Below are positions 36,047 through 45,883 of a DNA stretch of 64,000 nucleotides, piece by piece (the stretch's first letter is position 1; every line of letters starts with the position of its first letter). Origin of the DNA: Azonexaceae bacterium s22 (lineage in GTDB: Bacteria > Pseudomonadota > Gammaproteobacteria > Burkholderiales > Rhodocyclaceae); assembly GCA_016617495.1 (NCBI GenBank), contig WYCU01000006.1:179573-243572 (forward strand). The letters run 5' to 3'. The notes beneath the pieces were generated by a model, which saw nothing but the letters and a program-made list of their open reading frames with translations, was not told the DNA's origin and ran no database searches. The position numbers and the translations under genes were made by a program.

Positions 36047-37276
36047 ATGTCCAATCCAAAGCCGTCCGCGCCGGGTTTTGCCACCCGCGCCATTCACCAC
36101 GCCTACGATCCCTATGCCGGCGAAGGCGCGCTCAATCCGCCGCTTTATCTGAGTTCCACCTATGCCTTCCCGACGGTGGAGGAGGGGGCTGCGCGCTTTG
36201 CCGGGGAGCAGCCGGGCTTCATTTATTCGCGCGTCGGCAACCCGACCACGGCCTTGCTCGAAGCGCGGCTCGCCAATCTGGAAGGCGGCGAAGCGGCGCT
36301 GGTCACGGCTTCCGGCATGGGCGCCACGACCTCCCTGTTGTGGACCCTGCTCGCGCCGGGCGACGAGGTGATTGCGGACAAGACGCTCTACGGCTGCACC
36401 TTCGGCTTCTTCAACCACGGGCTCGCCAAGTTCGGGGTGCGCATCACCCACATCGATCTTACCGACCCGGAAAACCTGGCGCGCGCCATGACGGCCAACA
36501 CGAAGATCGTGTTCTTCGAATCGCCGGCCAATCCCAACATGCGTCTCATCGACATTGCCGCGATTGCCGAACTGGCCCACCGCGGCGGCGCCCGCGTGGT
36601 GGTGGATAGCACTTACTGCACCCCGTATCTCCAGCAGCCGCTGGCCTTGGGGGCGGATTTCGTCGTGCATTCGGCGACCAAATACCTTGGCGGCCATGGC
36701 GATCTTCTGGCTGGCGCCATCGTTGGCCCCAAGGAAGACATCGACCACGTGCGCTTTCGCGGCGTCAAGGACATGACCGGCGCCGTGCTTTCCTCGCAGG
36801 ATGCCTTCCTGATCCTGCGCGGCCTCAAGACGCTGGCCTTGCGCATGCACCGCCATTCGGAAAACGCCCTGGGCATTGCCCGCTACCTGGCCGCGCATCC
36901 GCAGGTGGCGGTGTGCCATTACCCCGGCCTGGACGATTTTCCCCAACGCGAACTGGCGGAACGGCAGATGAAGCTGCCGGGCGGCATGCTGGCCTTTGAA
37001 CTCAAGGGCGGGGTCGAAGCCGGGCGGCGTTTCATGAATGCGCTGCGCCTGATTACCCGCGCCGTCAGCCTGGGCGATGCCGAAACGCTGGCCCAGCACC
37101 CGGCCAGCATGACGCATTCGTTCTACACCCAGGAAGAACGCGAGGCGCACCTGATCAGCGAGGGGCTGGTGCGCATTTCCGCCGGTCTGGAAGATCTCGA
37201 CGACCTGCTGGCCGACATTGCGCAGGCACTGGACGCCACGCCAAAGCACAGCCCCGGCGGCGACTACTGTTATTGA
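36047..37276 (+). CDS. mdeA: Methionine gamma-lyase
   Basis: 409 residues, a PLP-dependent enzyme of the Cys/Met metabolism family. The PLP lysine is K212 in HSATKYLGGHGDL. Cys117 in DKTLYGCTFGFF matches Cys116 of Pseudomonas methionine gamma-lyase, which separates it from cystathionine lyases and synthases. It cleaves methionine to methanethiol, 2-oxobutyrate and ammonia in the cytosol. 2-Oxobutyrate can feed propionyl-CoA metabolism, which fits with prpE in this window, though they are not linked. The divergent Lrp-type gene is its likely regulator. O-acetylhomoserine sulfhydrylase is a less likely alternative. Confidence 0.85.
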   Translation: MSNPKPSAPGFATRAIHHAYDPYAGEGALNPPLYLSSTYAFPTVEEGAARFAGEQPGFIYSRVGNPTTALLEARLANLEGGEAALVTASGMGATTSLLWTLLAPGDEVIADKTLYGCTFGFFNHGLAKFGVRITHIDLTDPENLARAMTANTKIVFFESPANPNMRLIDIAAIAELAHRGGARVVVDSTYCTPYLQQPLALGADFVVHSATKYLGGHGDLLAGAIVGPKEDIDHVRFRGVKDMTGAVLSSQDAFLILRGLKTLALRMHRHSENALGIARYLAAHPQVAVCHYPGLDDFPQRELAERQMKLPGGMLAFELKGGVEAGRRFMNALRLITRAVSLGDAETLAQHPASMTHSFYTQEEREAHLISEGLVRISAGLEDLDDLLADIAQALDATPKHSPGGDYCY

Positions 37277-37322
37277 GCGCAGCGCCGGCCGAAACCTGAG
37301 GTTTTGGTCCGGTGGCCGGCAT

Positions 37323-37355
37323 GAAAAAGGGCTCGACCTTGGCGGTCGAGCCCTT
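37323..37355. terminator. Intrinsic terminator between mdeA and katG
   Basis: Perfect 12-bp stem AAGGGCTCGACC (37327-37338) and GGTCGAGCCCTT (37344-37355), 5-base loop. The A-run at 37324-37328 gives TTTTT on the minus strand, so it mainly serves katG; the plus-strand side is weaker. Confidence 0.85.
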
Positions 37356-37372
37356 GCGGTTTTGGTGCTGCC

Positions 37373-39628
<2,256 letters not shown>

Positions 39629-39767
39629 TCAGCATAGTCGAGGGACATGGCCGGGGCCATTGAGTTCGTGCTATCACCACGATGTGTCACCGCTATGACA
39701 CCCCCGAAGGCTTGGCGATCCGTGCCGGGCAGCCGAAAATGCGATTTTGATTTCAGGAACCGAAGCC

Positions 39768-40046
39768 ATGCCGAAAATTGCCCGCCACCTCATGATCGAA
39801 GGCGTCGTTCAGGGCGTGGGCTATCGCTGGTCCATGGTCGCCCAGGCGGAACGGCTTGGCGTTGCCGGCTGGGTGCGCAATCGCTGCGATGGCCGCGTCG
39901 AAGCCATGCTCTGCGGCGAGGAAACGGCCGTCATCGCCTTGCTCGAATGGGCGCAACGCGGGCCGGCCGGCGCCATCGTCCGCCATGTGCACGTCACCCT
40001 CGGCGAGGGCGAATTCACGGATTTCCGCCAGGCCGCCACCTGCTGA
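39768..40046 (+). CDS. acyP: Acylphosphatase
   Basis: 92 residues from the ATG at 39768. The signature [11 protein letters not shown] carries catalytic R20 and [13 protein letters not shown] carries N38; the length is normal for the family. It hydrolyses carboxyl-phosphate bonds such as in acetyl phosphate. It stands alone between katG and a small hypothetical gene. Confidence 0.93.
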   Translation: MPKIARHLMIEGVVQGVGYRWSMVAQAERLGVAGWVRNRCDGRVEAMLCGEETAVIALLEWAQRGPAGAIVRHVHVTLGEGEFTDFRQAATC

Positions 40047-40157
40047 ATCCGGCGCGATACGATAAATTCATCCCCAAAGCAGCCGAAGTGGCGTAGAGTG
40101 GAACGCATGCTGCCAACGCAGCCCCATAACGCTTCAACCATTCGCAACGAGCTGCAA

Positions 40158-40346
40158 ATGATCGTCAAACGTCGAACCTGGTTGTACCGCCTGCCCGGGC
40201 AAACCTATGCCCAACTCATTTCTTTTGACCAACCCGTGACCGCCTCCAAGGCACGGGAAGAAATCCGCCGCACCGTGGGCGAACCCTCCGACCTCTGGGG
40301 CCGGGACAAGAGCGTTCCCCTCCCCGAATCCCTGCGCTACCGCTAA
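40158..40346 (+). CDS. Small basic hypothetical protein
   Basis: 62 residues from the ATG at 40158; starts at 40098 or 40107 in the same frame are possible. It reads MIVKRRTWLYRLPGQTY, then SFDQPVTASKAREEIRRTVG and DLWGRDKSVPLPESLRYR, a soluble basic protein. I do not recognise the family, but the strong terminator right after the stop and the non-random composition support a real gene. Confidence 0.6.
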   Translation: MIVKRRTWLYRLPGQTYAQLISFDQPVTASKAREEIRRTVGEPSDLWGRDKSVPLPESLRYR

Positions 40347-40379
40347 AACGCCGGCCCCTTCCCGCCGGCGTTCATTTTT
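40347..40379 (+). terminator. Intrinsic terminator whose T-run is supplied by repeat copy 12
   Basis: Perfect 9-bp stem AACGCCGGC (40347-40355) and GCCGGCGTT (40364-40372), then CATTTTTG. The T-run belongs to the dispersed element, as at 4015-4041 on the other strand. Confidence 0.85.
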
Positions 40380-40408
40380 GCCTGTTTTTGAGGGTCGACC
40401 GCGACAAT
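40374..40408 (-). repeat. Dispersed 34-bp element, copy 12
   Basis: Minus strand ATTGTCGCGGTCGACC followed by CTCAAAAACAGGCAAAAAT. It directly abuts the terminator hairpin of the small basic protein gene. Confidence 0.9.
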
Positions 40409-40409
40409 T

Positions 40410-40725
40410 GGCGTGGAACGGCTTGGGGCGGTCTTGGTATGGCGCGGATCGGCAAGATCCTGGCGTTGTAGGTTTTCCAATAGCAGCCTCCGGAGCGATT
40501 GCGCTGCCCCTGAACTGTCCGGCGGGGCGATTCAAGCAATTTGCCCATTGGCGCCAGTCAAGTACGGCAACGCTCAAGCCCGTTGCCTGCTGGATTCCCG
40601 GGATTCGGCGAACCCATCATTCTGCCCCCTGAGTGCGAACCATGGAAGGTCATGCCATCGGCATTCCTTGTTCGTCCAATTAAGCGCATCATGAGGGTGC
40701 TGGACAATCTAAAGAGGAGACTGAC
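40410..40725. other. Gene-free stretch upstream of the redox cluster
   Basis: About 316 bases with no convincing coding sequence, RNA gene or hairpin. The right end holds the ribosome-binding site of the next gene (AGAGGAGA at 40713-40720) and presumably its promoter, which I cannot pin down. Confidence 0.5.
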
Positions 40726-41121
40726 ATGGAACTGATCAAACAGATTCTGGCGTCTTTCGAGGGAACGCTACCCAAAGACAGCAAGACCGCCGCTGCCATC
40801 GCCCGCGGGGCCTCACCGGAGGAAATTTCCGCCTGTGCCACCGAGGAAGGTTTGCACGCACTTGCTGGCGCCTTGTTTGAGGCTTGTGAGGAAGGGGCGG
40901 AAGACGGCCACCTCGACAATTCGGAACGCGTTGCCGGAGTCCTTGCCGAACGTATCAAGGAGTTCCGTCAGGGGCTGCCGCCAGCCTGTGAAACGGCACG
41001 CCTGATCGATGCGGGCGCTTCTCTGGAAGCGATTTCCGCCGCTGCCGAGAAGGAGGGACTGAACGCGTTGGCGACGATGCTCTTTGAGGCCGAGCAGGAG
41101 CAGGGCAGGGACTCCGCCTGA
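40726..41121 (+). CDS. Internally duplicated helical protein, unknown
   Basis: 131 residues preceded by AAAGAGGAGA. Two similar halves are visible: IARGASPEEISACATEEGLHAL with ALFEACEE (about 26-58), and IDAGASLEAISAAAEKEGLNAL with MLFEAEQE (about 92-124). It is acidic, predicted all-helical, with no signal peptide. I know no family name. It is the first of four plus-strand genes leading to a ferric-reductase-like protein and a cytochrome b5-like protein, so a role in the same redox process is inferred from order only. Confidence 0.7.
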   Translation: MELIKQILASFEGTLPKDSKTAAAIARGASPEEISACATEEGLHALAGALFEACEEGAEDGHLDNSERVAGVLAERIKEFRQGLPPACETARLIDAGASLEAISAAAEKEGLNALATMLFEAEQEQGRDSA

Positions 41122-41154
41122 GATACCGCTAACGTTGGTGCAGGGAGGCTGCCC

Positions 41155-41454
41155 ATGAGAGCGCATTGGCTGTTGCTGAGTGTGTCCGGGGCGTTGCTGC
41201 TGGCTGCGGCATTTGCCGCCGAGGCGCGCGGCCCTTGGCGGGCGAGCGAAGAGAATACCCGGGGTTGGCAATTCATGACCCCGGAGGAGCGCGTCGAACA
41301 TCAGGCGCGCGTCCGCAGCTTCAAGACGCTCGACGCGTGCCGTGCCTACCAGCAAGAACACCACGACCTGATGGCGCAACGGGCCCAAGCGCGGGGCGCC
41401 GCAATGCCATCCGGTGGGCGCGATATCTGCGCGCATCTCAAGCCGGCGAACTGA
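41155..41454 (+). CDS. Small periplasmic protein of the redox cluster, unknown
   Basis: 99 residues with GGGAGG upstream. Signal peptide (MRAHWLLLSVSGALLLAAAFAAEA), then a conserved-looking segment WQFMTPEERVEHQARVRSF with CRAYQQEHHDLMAQRAQARG and a second Cys near the C-terminus. His and Met are frequent, which would suit metal binding, but this is speculation. It sits 33 bases after the duplicated helical protein and 12 bases before the oxidoreductase. Confidence 0.75.
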   Translation: MRAHWLLLSVSGALLLAAAFAAEARGPWRASEENTRGWQFMTPEERVEHQARVRSFKTLDACRAYQQEHHDLMAQRAQARGAAMPSGGRDICAHLKPAN

Positions 41455-41466
41455 GGCATTGACGCC

Positions 41467-42735
41467 ATGGTGGAATCCTCGATCTCACGCCTGCGTACCC
41501 TGTCGCTACCGGCCCTGCTGGTGCTCTTTGTCGGCATCCCCGTCTTTTGGGCGTTTCCCGAAGCGCTGCCGTTCTGGCGTGCGCTCGGAATCATGCTTGG
41601 CTGGGCGGGGGCGGGTCTGCTTTTGTTCAGTTTGCTGCTGATGGTGCGCGAGGTTGAACTGGCCAGTCGTCTGGGCGGGCTGGAGCGAATTACCGCCTGG
41701 CACCACCGGACAGGCATGGCCGCTTACCTGTTGCTGCTGTTGCATCCACTGGCCCTTGCCGCCGCCGGGTGGGCCGAGTCGCCAGAACTGGCGTGGCAGG
41801 TCATCTCGCCATTTTCGGAAAACTGGCCGGTCTGGTTGGGCTGGGCGGGATTGATCTTCCTCATGCTGGGTTTGGCCGCCACCTTCATGCATCGTCTTGC
41901 CTACAGCACTTGGCGATGGCTGCACAGCTTGCTCGGCGTCGGCGTGTTGATTGGCTTTGTTCATGTCCTGAAACTCGGGATCAGTGCCGGGGGCTTGCTT
42001 GCCTTGGCTAGTGCAGTCCTGATCCTGCTCTGGCGCCTGCTGCGTGTCGACCTCGGGACGGCTGCAAAGCCCTATATCGTGACTTCGGTGCGCACGGTCG
42101 CGCAATCGATGGTGGAAGTTGCACTCAAACCCTTGGCCATGCCGGTCGAGGCCGTGCCGGGGCAATTCGTCCTGACGGCATTCTTCCGGGGGCCAAGCTA
42201 TCGCGGCTGTGGCGAATTCCATCCATTTACCATCAGTGGTATCGGGCCTGAGCACGAGCTGCGTATCGGCGTGAAGGCGCTGGGCGACTGTACTCGACGC
42301 ATGCAGCATCTGGAGCCCGGCGTGTCCGCCCGGGTGCATGGCCCCTTTGGCGAATTCCTGAAGGCGCTGCCCGACCGCCCGCTGCTGTGGGTCGCGGGCG
42401 GTATCGGGATTACGCCATTTATCGGCTTTCTGCGGCAGCAGCCGGTCGAGACGCCAACGACACTGATCTATTTTTATCGTGACGACCGGGATGCCGCTTA
42501 TCTCGACGAACTGACCCTGTTATCGGCAAACCGCCCCGGACTGGTCCTGCGGGCGGAAGCCACGGGCGCGGGCGTGCCGAATCTGGACCGGTCATTGCCA
42601 GGGGCTGAAGCACTGGCAAACCACGAGTGCTACGTCTGCGGTCCACCGGGATTGATCGACGCGGTTTCCCGGGCGCTGCTTGAGCGCAGTGTTCCCATTG
42701 AACGGATTCATTTTGAGCATTTCGACTTCCGATGA
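41467..42735 (+). CDS. Ferric-reductase-like transmembrane oxidoreductase with FAD/NAD domain
   Basis: 422 residues. The N-terminal half has six membrane helices with histidines (AWHHRTGMAAYLLLLLHPLAL, ATFMHRLAYSTWRWLHSLLG, GFVHVLKL) suited to two b hemes, as in ferric reductase/NADPH oxidase domains. The C-terminal half is ferredoxin-NADP reductase-like: FAD motif FHPFTISG, nucleotide motif VAGGIGITPFIGFL, and the terminal C-G-P-P-G. It moves electrons from cytosolic NAD(P)H through the membrane to a periplasmic acceptor. Its end overlaps the cytochrome b5-like gene by four bases, which suggests that protein as partner. Confidence 0.87.
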   Translation: MVESSISRLRTLSLPALLVLFVGIPVFWAFPEALPFWRALGIMLGWAGAGLLLFSLLLMVREVELASRLGGLERITAWHHRTGMAAYLLLLLHPLALAAAGWAESPELAWQVISPFSENWPVWLGWAGLIFLMLGLAATFMHRLAYSTWRWLHSLLGVGVLIGFVHVLKLGISAGGLLALASAVLILLWRLLRVDLGTAAKPYIVTSVRTVAQSMVEVALKPLAMPVEAVPGQFVLTAFFRGPSYRGCGEFHPFTISGIGPEHELRIGVKALGDCTRRMQHLEPGVSARVHGPFGEFLKALPDRPLLWVAGGIGITPFIGFLRQQPVETPTTLIYFYRDDRDAAYLDELTLLSANRPGLVLRAEATGAGVPNLDRSLPGAEALANHECYVCGPPGLIDAVSRALLERSVPIERIHFEHFDFR

Positions 42736-43100
42736 CACGCCAACTCTATATCGCTTCGACGACAGCCTTCTGGCTGGTCGTTATCGGGCTGGGCATGACC
42801 TCAGCGCTGTGGAATCCTGTCGAACAAGGCGATGCGCAGGCTCAGGAAAAGGCCATCACGCTGGCGGAAGTGGCCAAGCATGCGGCACCGGGAAATTGCT
42901 GGATGGCGATTCGCGGATCGGTCTATGACCTCAGCGCCTATCTTCCCGCCCATCCATCGCCTCCAAACATCGTATTGCCCTGGTGCGGCAAGGAGGCGAC
43001 GGAAGCCTACAACACCAAAACCAAGGGGCGTCCGCACACGCCTTATGCCGACGAGTTACTGGAAAAATACCGTATCGGGAGATTGGCAAAAGCACCTTGA
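42732..43100 (+). CDS. Membrane-anchored cytochrome b5-like protein
   Basis: 122 residues. N-terminal signal anchor (about 5-26), then a cytochrome b5-type domain facing the periplasm. Heme ligands are probably H74 (LPAHPSPPNI, where HPGG is usual) and H102 (GRPHTPYADELL). The insertion VLPWCGKEATEAYNT is a variant of the b5 core with an extra cysteine. It overlaps the reductase gene by four bases and probably accepts electrons from it. Confidence 0.85.
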   Translation: MTRQLYIASTTAFWLVVIGLGMTSALWNPVEQGDAQAQEKAITLAEVAKHAAPGNCWMAIRGSVYDLSAYLPAHPSPPNIVLPWCGKEATEAYNTKTKGRPHTPYADELLEKYRIGRLAKAP

Positions 43101-43218
43101 GCATGGGGAATGAATCGCCCAAGATGCCATTGAGACTCAGCGACGGCTGGGTTCGGTGCGCTGTCGTTGAAGCACTGACGCAACGCAGCATCCCCGGTTT
43201 CACCGCCTATGAAAAGCA

Positions 43219-43243
43219 AAAGGCCGGGATCGCCCCGGCCTTT
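43219..43243. terminator. Intrinsic terminator between cytochrome b5-like gene and OsmC gene
   Basis: Perfect 10-bp stem AAAGGCCGGG (43219-43228) and CCCGGCCTTT (43234-43243). On the minus strand it continues TTTGCTTTTC after the stem, so it serves the OsmC-type gene; plus-strand termination is weaker. Confidence 0.8.
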
Positions 43244-43263
43244 ATGCTTTGCTTGTTGCGCTT

Positions 43264-43641
43264 TCAGACTTCGGCAACCTGGAAGTCGATGTTCGCGCCG
43301 TTTACCACCACGTCCTTGACGGCGCAGTGCGCGATGCTGTCGAGGATGGCGGCTTTTTGTTCGGCGGTGAAGTGGGCCGGGAAGCTGACTTCGGTGCGGA
43401 ACTTGCCGAGGGTGAGCGGGCCGCCGGGGCCGGCGAAGGGCTTGCAGGAGACGGCGATGCCGGCAGCTTCGACGCCGAGCGACTTGCAGGCTTTCTTGGC
43501 GAAGACGATGGCGCAGGCGGCGAGGGAGGCGTAGAAGGCTTCGAGCGGGTTCATCAGGGAGCCGTCGAGGGCGTAGCTGACTTCATGCTTGCCGCTGGCG
43601 ACTTTGATGAGCGGGGTATTGTCGGCAACTGAGGTGTACAT
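43264..43641 (-). CDS. OsmC-family protein
   Basis: 125 residues from the ATG at 43641, preceded by AAGGAAA. The two family cysteines are in LAACAIVFAKKA and SIAHCAVKDVVV, so a peroxidase-type redox pair is possible. The group is closer to the short YhfA-like OsmC proteins than to Ohr. Cytosolic homodimer by family. The 110 bases upstream are AT-rich and should hold the promoter. Confidence 0.88.
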   Translation of the reverse strand: MYTSVADNTPLIKVASGKHEVSYALDGSLMNPLEAFYASLAACAIVFAKKACKSLGVEAAGIAVSCKPFAGPGGPLTLGKFRTEVSFPAHFTAEQKAAILDSIAHCAVKDVVVNGANIDFQVAEV

Positions 43642-43751
43642 GCTGGTTTCCTTGAGCGAGTTGTTGTTCGTTTCGTAAAGCAACCGCAAGTATATCAACT
43701 AATGCTTATATATCAATTTACCGTTGCACCCGAATTGCAATCGCCGACCGC

Positions 43752-44759
43752 TTAGCGGGGAAGTCCGGGCGGTATGGCGGGGTTGGCGCATTCGGCGGGG
43801 GCATCGGCGCCGCGCTGGCCGCAGGGGGTGAACGTGCCGGGGGCGGGCCAGGGGGTGCCGGCATCGTCGATGTTGACGGCCAGGGTTTCCCAGGCGACGA
43901 CGCCTTGTTTGTCCAGCGTCAGATGCAAGAGCCAGCCGCGTTGGGCTTCGGGATAGTCGAAGCCGTCAAACACGAGATTGCCGAGGCTGTAGACGATGGG
44001 GCGGCCGCGATAGATTTCGGCGCCTTGGGTCACATGCGGGTGGCCGCCCACCACGGCGCTGGCGCCGGCATCGATCAGTTTGCGGGCGAAGCTTTGTTGG
44101 CGTTCGGTGGGCCGGGTTTCCTTTTCCCAGCCCCAGTGCAGGTAGGGGATGACGATGTCGGCCCCCGCGGCGCGGGCGGCGCGCAGGTCGGCAATGACTT
44201 GTTCGTCTTCGCTCCAGGCGATTCCCGGCCAGTCGGGGCCGGCCTCAAAGCTGCGCGGTTTGAATTCGTTGTAACCGAGAATGGCGATGCGCAGGCCGTT
44301 GCGTTCGATCCACAGCGGGCGGTGGGCTTCGCTGAGATTCTGGCCGCCGCCGAAGCTGGCGATGCCGCTGCGGTCGAGATGTTGCAGGGTTTCCAGAAAG
44401 GCCTCTTGCCCGTAATCGCCGGAATGGTTGTTGGCGACGGACATGGCGTCGAAACGTCCGGCGAGCACGCTCACGGTTTGCGGCGCGGCACGGAAGGTGG
44501 CGATTTTGGTGGGGTGCGGCTGGCCGGTGGTGGCGAGCGGGCATTCCATGTTGCCGATACGGAAGTCGGCCGTGGCGAGCAAGGGGGCAATGGCGGCCAA
44601 GGGGTCGCCGCCACCGGCAATGGTGCGGCCGGGGCCGTCGTCGAGCATGACATCGCCGGCAAAGAGCAGCGTGACCTGGCCTTGCGCGGCATGGGTTGGC
44701 GTGGCGAGGCATTGGGCGGCGAGCATCGTCGCAAAGAGCATCGGGCCAAGGCGCATCAT
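43752..44759 (-). CDS. CapA-family (PgsA-type) metallophosphatase-like protein
   Basis: 335 residues. Signal peptide (about 1-24), then the CapA fold: LLFAGDVMLDDGPGR, MECPLATTG, SVANNHSGDYG, YLHWGWEKE and VVGGHPHVTQGAEIYRGRP, with metal-binding Asp, Asn and His residues in place. Relatives are membrane or exported proteins of poly-gamma-glutamate synthesis, but no pgs/cap genes are near, so a capsule role is not supported here. The gene overlaps the end of the upstream periplasmic protein gene by four bases. Confidence 0.87.
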   Translation of the reverse strand: MMRLGPMLFATMLAAQCLATPTHAAQGQVTLLFAGDVMLDDGPGRTIAGGGDPLAAIAPLLATADFRIGNMECPLATTGQPHPTKIATFRAAPQTVSVLAGRFDAMSVANNHSGDYGQEAFLETLQHLDRSGIASFGGGQNLSEAHRPLWIERNGLRIAILGYNEFKPRSFEAGPDWPGIAWSEDEQVIADLRAARAAGADIVIPYLHWGWEKETRPTERQQSFARKLIDAGASAVVGGHPHVTQGAEIYRGRPIVYSLGNLVFDGFDYPEAQRGWLLHLTLDKQGVVAWETLAVNIDDAGTPWPAPGTFTPCGQRGADAPAECANPAIPPGLPR

Positions 44760-45196
44760 TGGGCCTCCCAGCGGCAGCGGTAGCGCAGTTCGCCATCGCG
44801 CACCGGTTCATAGATACGCTGCTGGCCGGTGAAATCGCCGGTGGTCCTGGGTAGCGGCCAGGTGCCGACGTGAATGGGCGTCATGCGTTTGTCGTCTTCG
44901 GCAAAGGTGTCGATACGGATGCGCGCGAGATCGGGTGGCGTTTCGACGAGCAGCACGCGCAACCGGAAATGGGAGCCGAACGCCGTGGTGGGCAGGGTGT
45001 AGGGGTCGGGCGCCGGTTTGACGACTAACTGCTGGCGTTCGCCGCCGTAGTCGACGTCGCAGAGGACAGTGCCGGCCAGGGCGCTGGATATCGCCAGGCC
45101 TTGGGCGAGCAGCATGGGCAGCAAGCGGTGAGTCGGCAAACGCCATGGTCGCGCAAGACTTTGGGGTGCGGCAGGAGCGGGGGTGTTCGTACGCAT
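44756..45196 (-). CDS. Exported protein paired with CapA-like gene, unknown
   Basis: 146 residues from the ATG at 45196; a longer start at 45250 is possible. A long N-terminal region with a hydrophobic stretch (LLPMLLAQGLAISSALAG) looks like a signal peptide; the mature part has two cysteines (VLCDVDYGG and YRCRWEAQ). I do not recognise a family. Four-base overlap with the CapA-like gene implies a joint function. Confidence 0.65.
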   Translation of the reverse strand: MRTNTPAPAAPQSLARPWRLPTHRLLPMLLAQGLAISSALAGTVLCDVDYGGERQQLVVKPAPDPYTLPTTAFGSHFRLRVLLVETPPDLARIRIDTFAEDDKRMTPIHVGTWPLPRTTGDFTGQQRIYEPVRDGELRYRCRWEAQ

Positions 45197-45379
45197 GGGG
45201 TGGTCGTTGGTTTTCCTGGGCTGGCCTTGGGGGGGACAAGCGTTTCGCAAGGCGGAATTTTAGCGGTGGATCGGCTTGGCAGCGCCGATTGCCGCGCGCG
45301 GGCTGCGACACTTTGCCGCATATCAGCATTTGCTGATGGGTTGGACAATACGGCTTTCAACGAAACAGGATTTGCACTG

Positions 45380-45817
45380 ATGAAAAACCCCCTCCTTCTT
45401 GCGTTGATGCTTTCCGCTTCACTGGCCGGAGTGCCTTCGGCCTGGGCGCAGTCGACGCCTGGCGATGCCGCCGTGCCGGTGGTCGAGTTGATGCCCTTGA
45501 TCATGAAGCAGGAGAAGGAACTTCAGCTTTCGCCCGAGCAGGTTCAGGCCTTTGCGGACTATCGCAAAGGCGCCGCGCCGACGCGCATGGCCTTGCAGAA
45601 GGAAATCGTGTCGTTGCGCGGCCAGTTGCGCGCGGCGCTGCTGGAAGGCGCTTCGCCGGAAGTCAGCACGGCATTGATGCAAAAAATCGCCGCGGCGGAA
45701 GTCGAACATTTCAAAGGGCGCGAGCGCTGTGTGGAATTCACGCGCAAGGTGCTATCACCGGAACAATTCGCCACCCTCAAGCGCAATTATCTGGAGAGCC
45801 TGCCGCCGATGAAGTAA
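45380..45817 (+). CDS. Periplasmic Spy/CpxP-like helical protein
   Basis: 145 residues from the ATG at 45380. Signal peptide (about 1-23, cleavage after SAWA), then a helical domain with LQLSPEQVQAF and VLSPEQFATL, the paired LSPEQ motifs of the Spy/CpxP (LTxxQ) group. Such proteins act as periplasmic chaperones or metal-stress proteins. One cysteine in GRERCVEF. Monocistronic, convergent with nnrS. Confidence 0.75.
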   Translation: MKNPLLLALMLSASLAGVPSAWAQSTPGDAAVPVVELMPLIMKQEKELQLSPEQVQAFADYRKGAAPTRMALQKEIVSLRGQLRAALLEGASPEVSTALMQKIAAAEVEHFKGRERCVEFTRKVLSPEQFATLKRNYLESLPPMK

Positions 45818-45835
45818 ACGGCACAGGTAAGAGGC

Positions 45836-45860
45836 GTCGACCGCGATTGTCGCGGTCGAC
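45836..45860. repeat. Inverted pair of dispersed-element cores
   Basis: GTCGACCGCGA (45836-45846) and TCGCGGTCGAC (45850-45860) form a perfect 11-bp inverted repeat with a 3-base spacer between two convergent genes. Only the right-hand core has a full A-rich tail. It could form a hairpin. Confidence 0.85.
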
Positions 45861-45880
45861 CCTCAAAAAAGGCCAAAATT
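45846..45880 (+). repeat. Dispersed 34-bp element, copy 13
   Basis: ATTGTCGCGGTCGACC followed by CTCAAAAAAGGCCAAAATT. It ends three bases before the stop of the minus-strand nnrS-type gene, tail toward that gene. Confidence 0.9.
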
Positions 45881-45883
45881 CGT

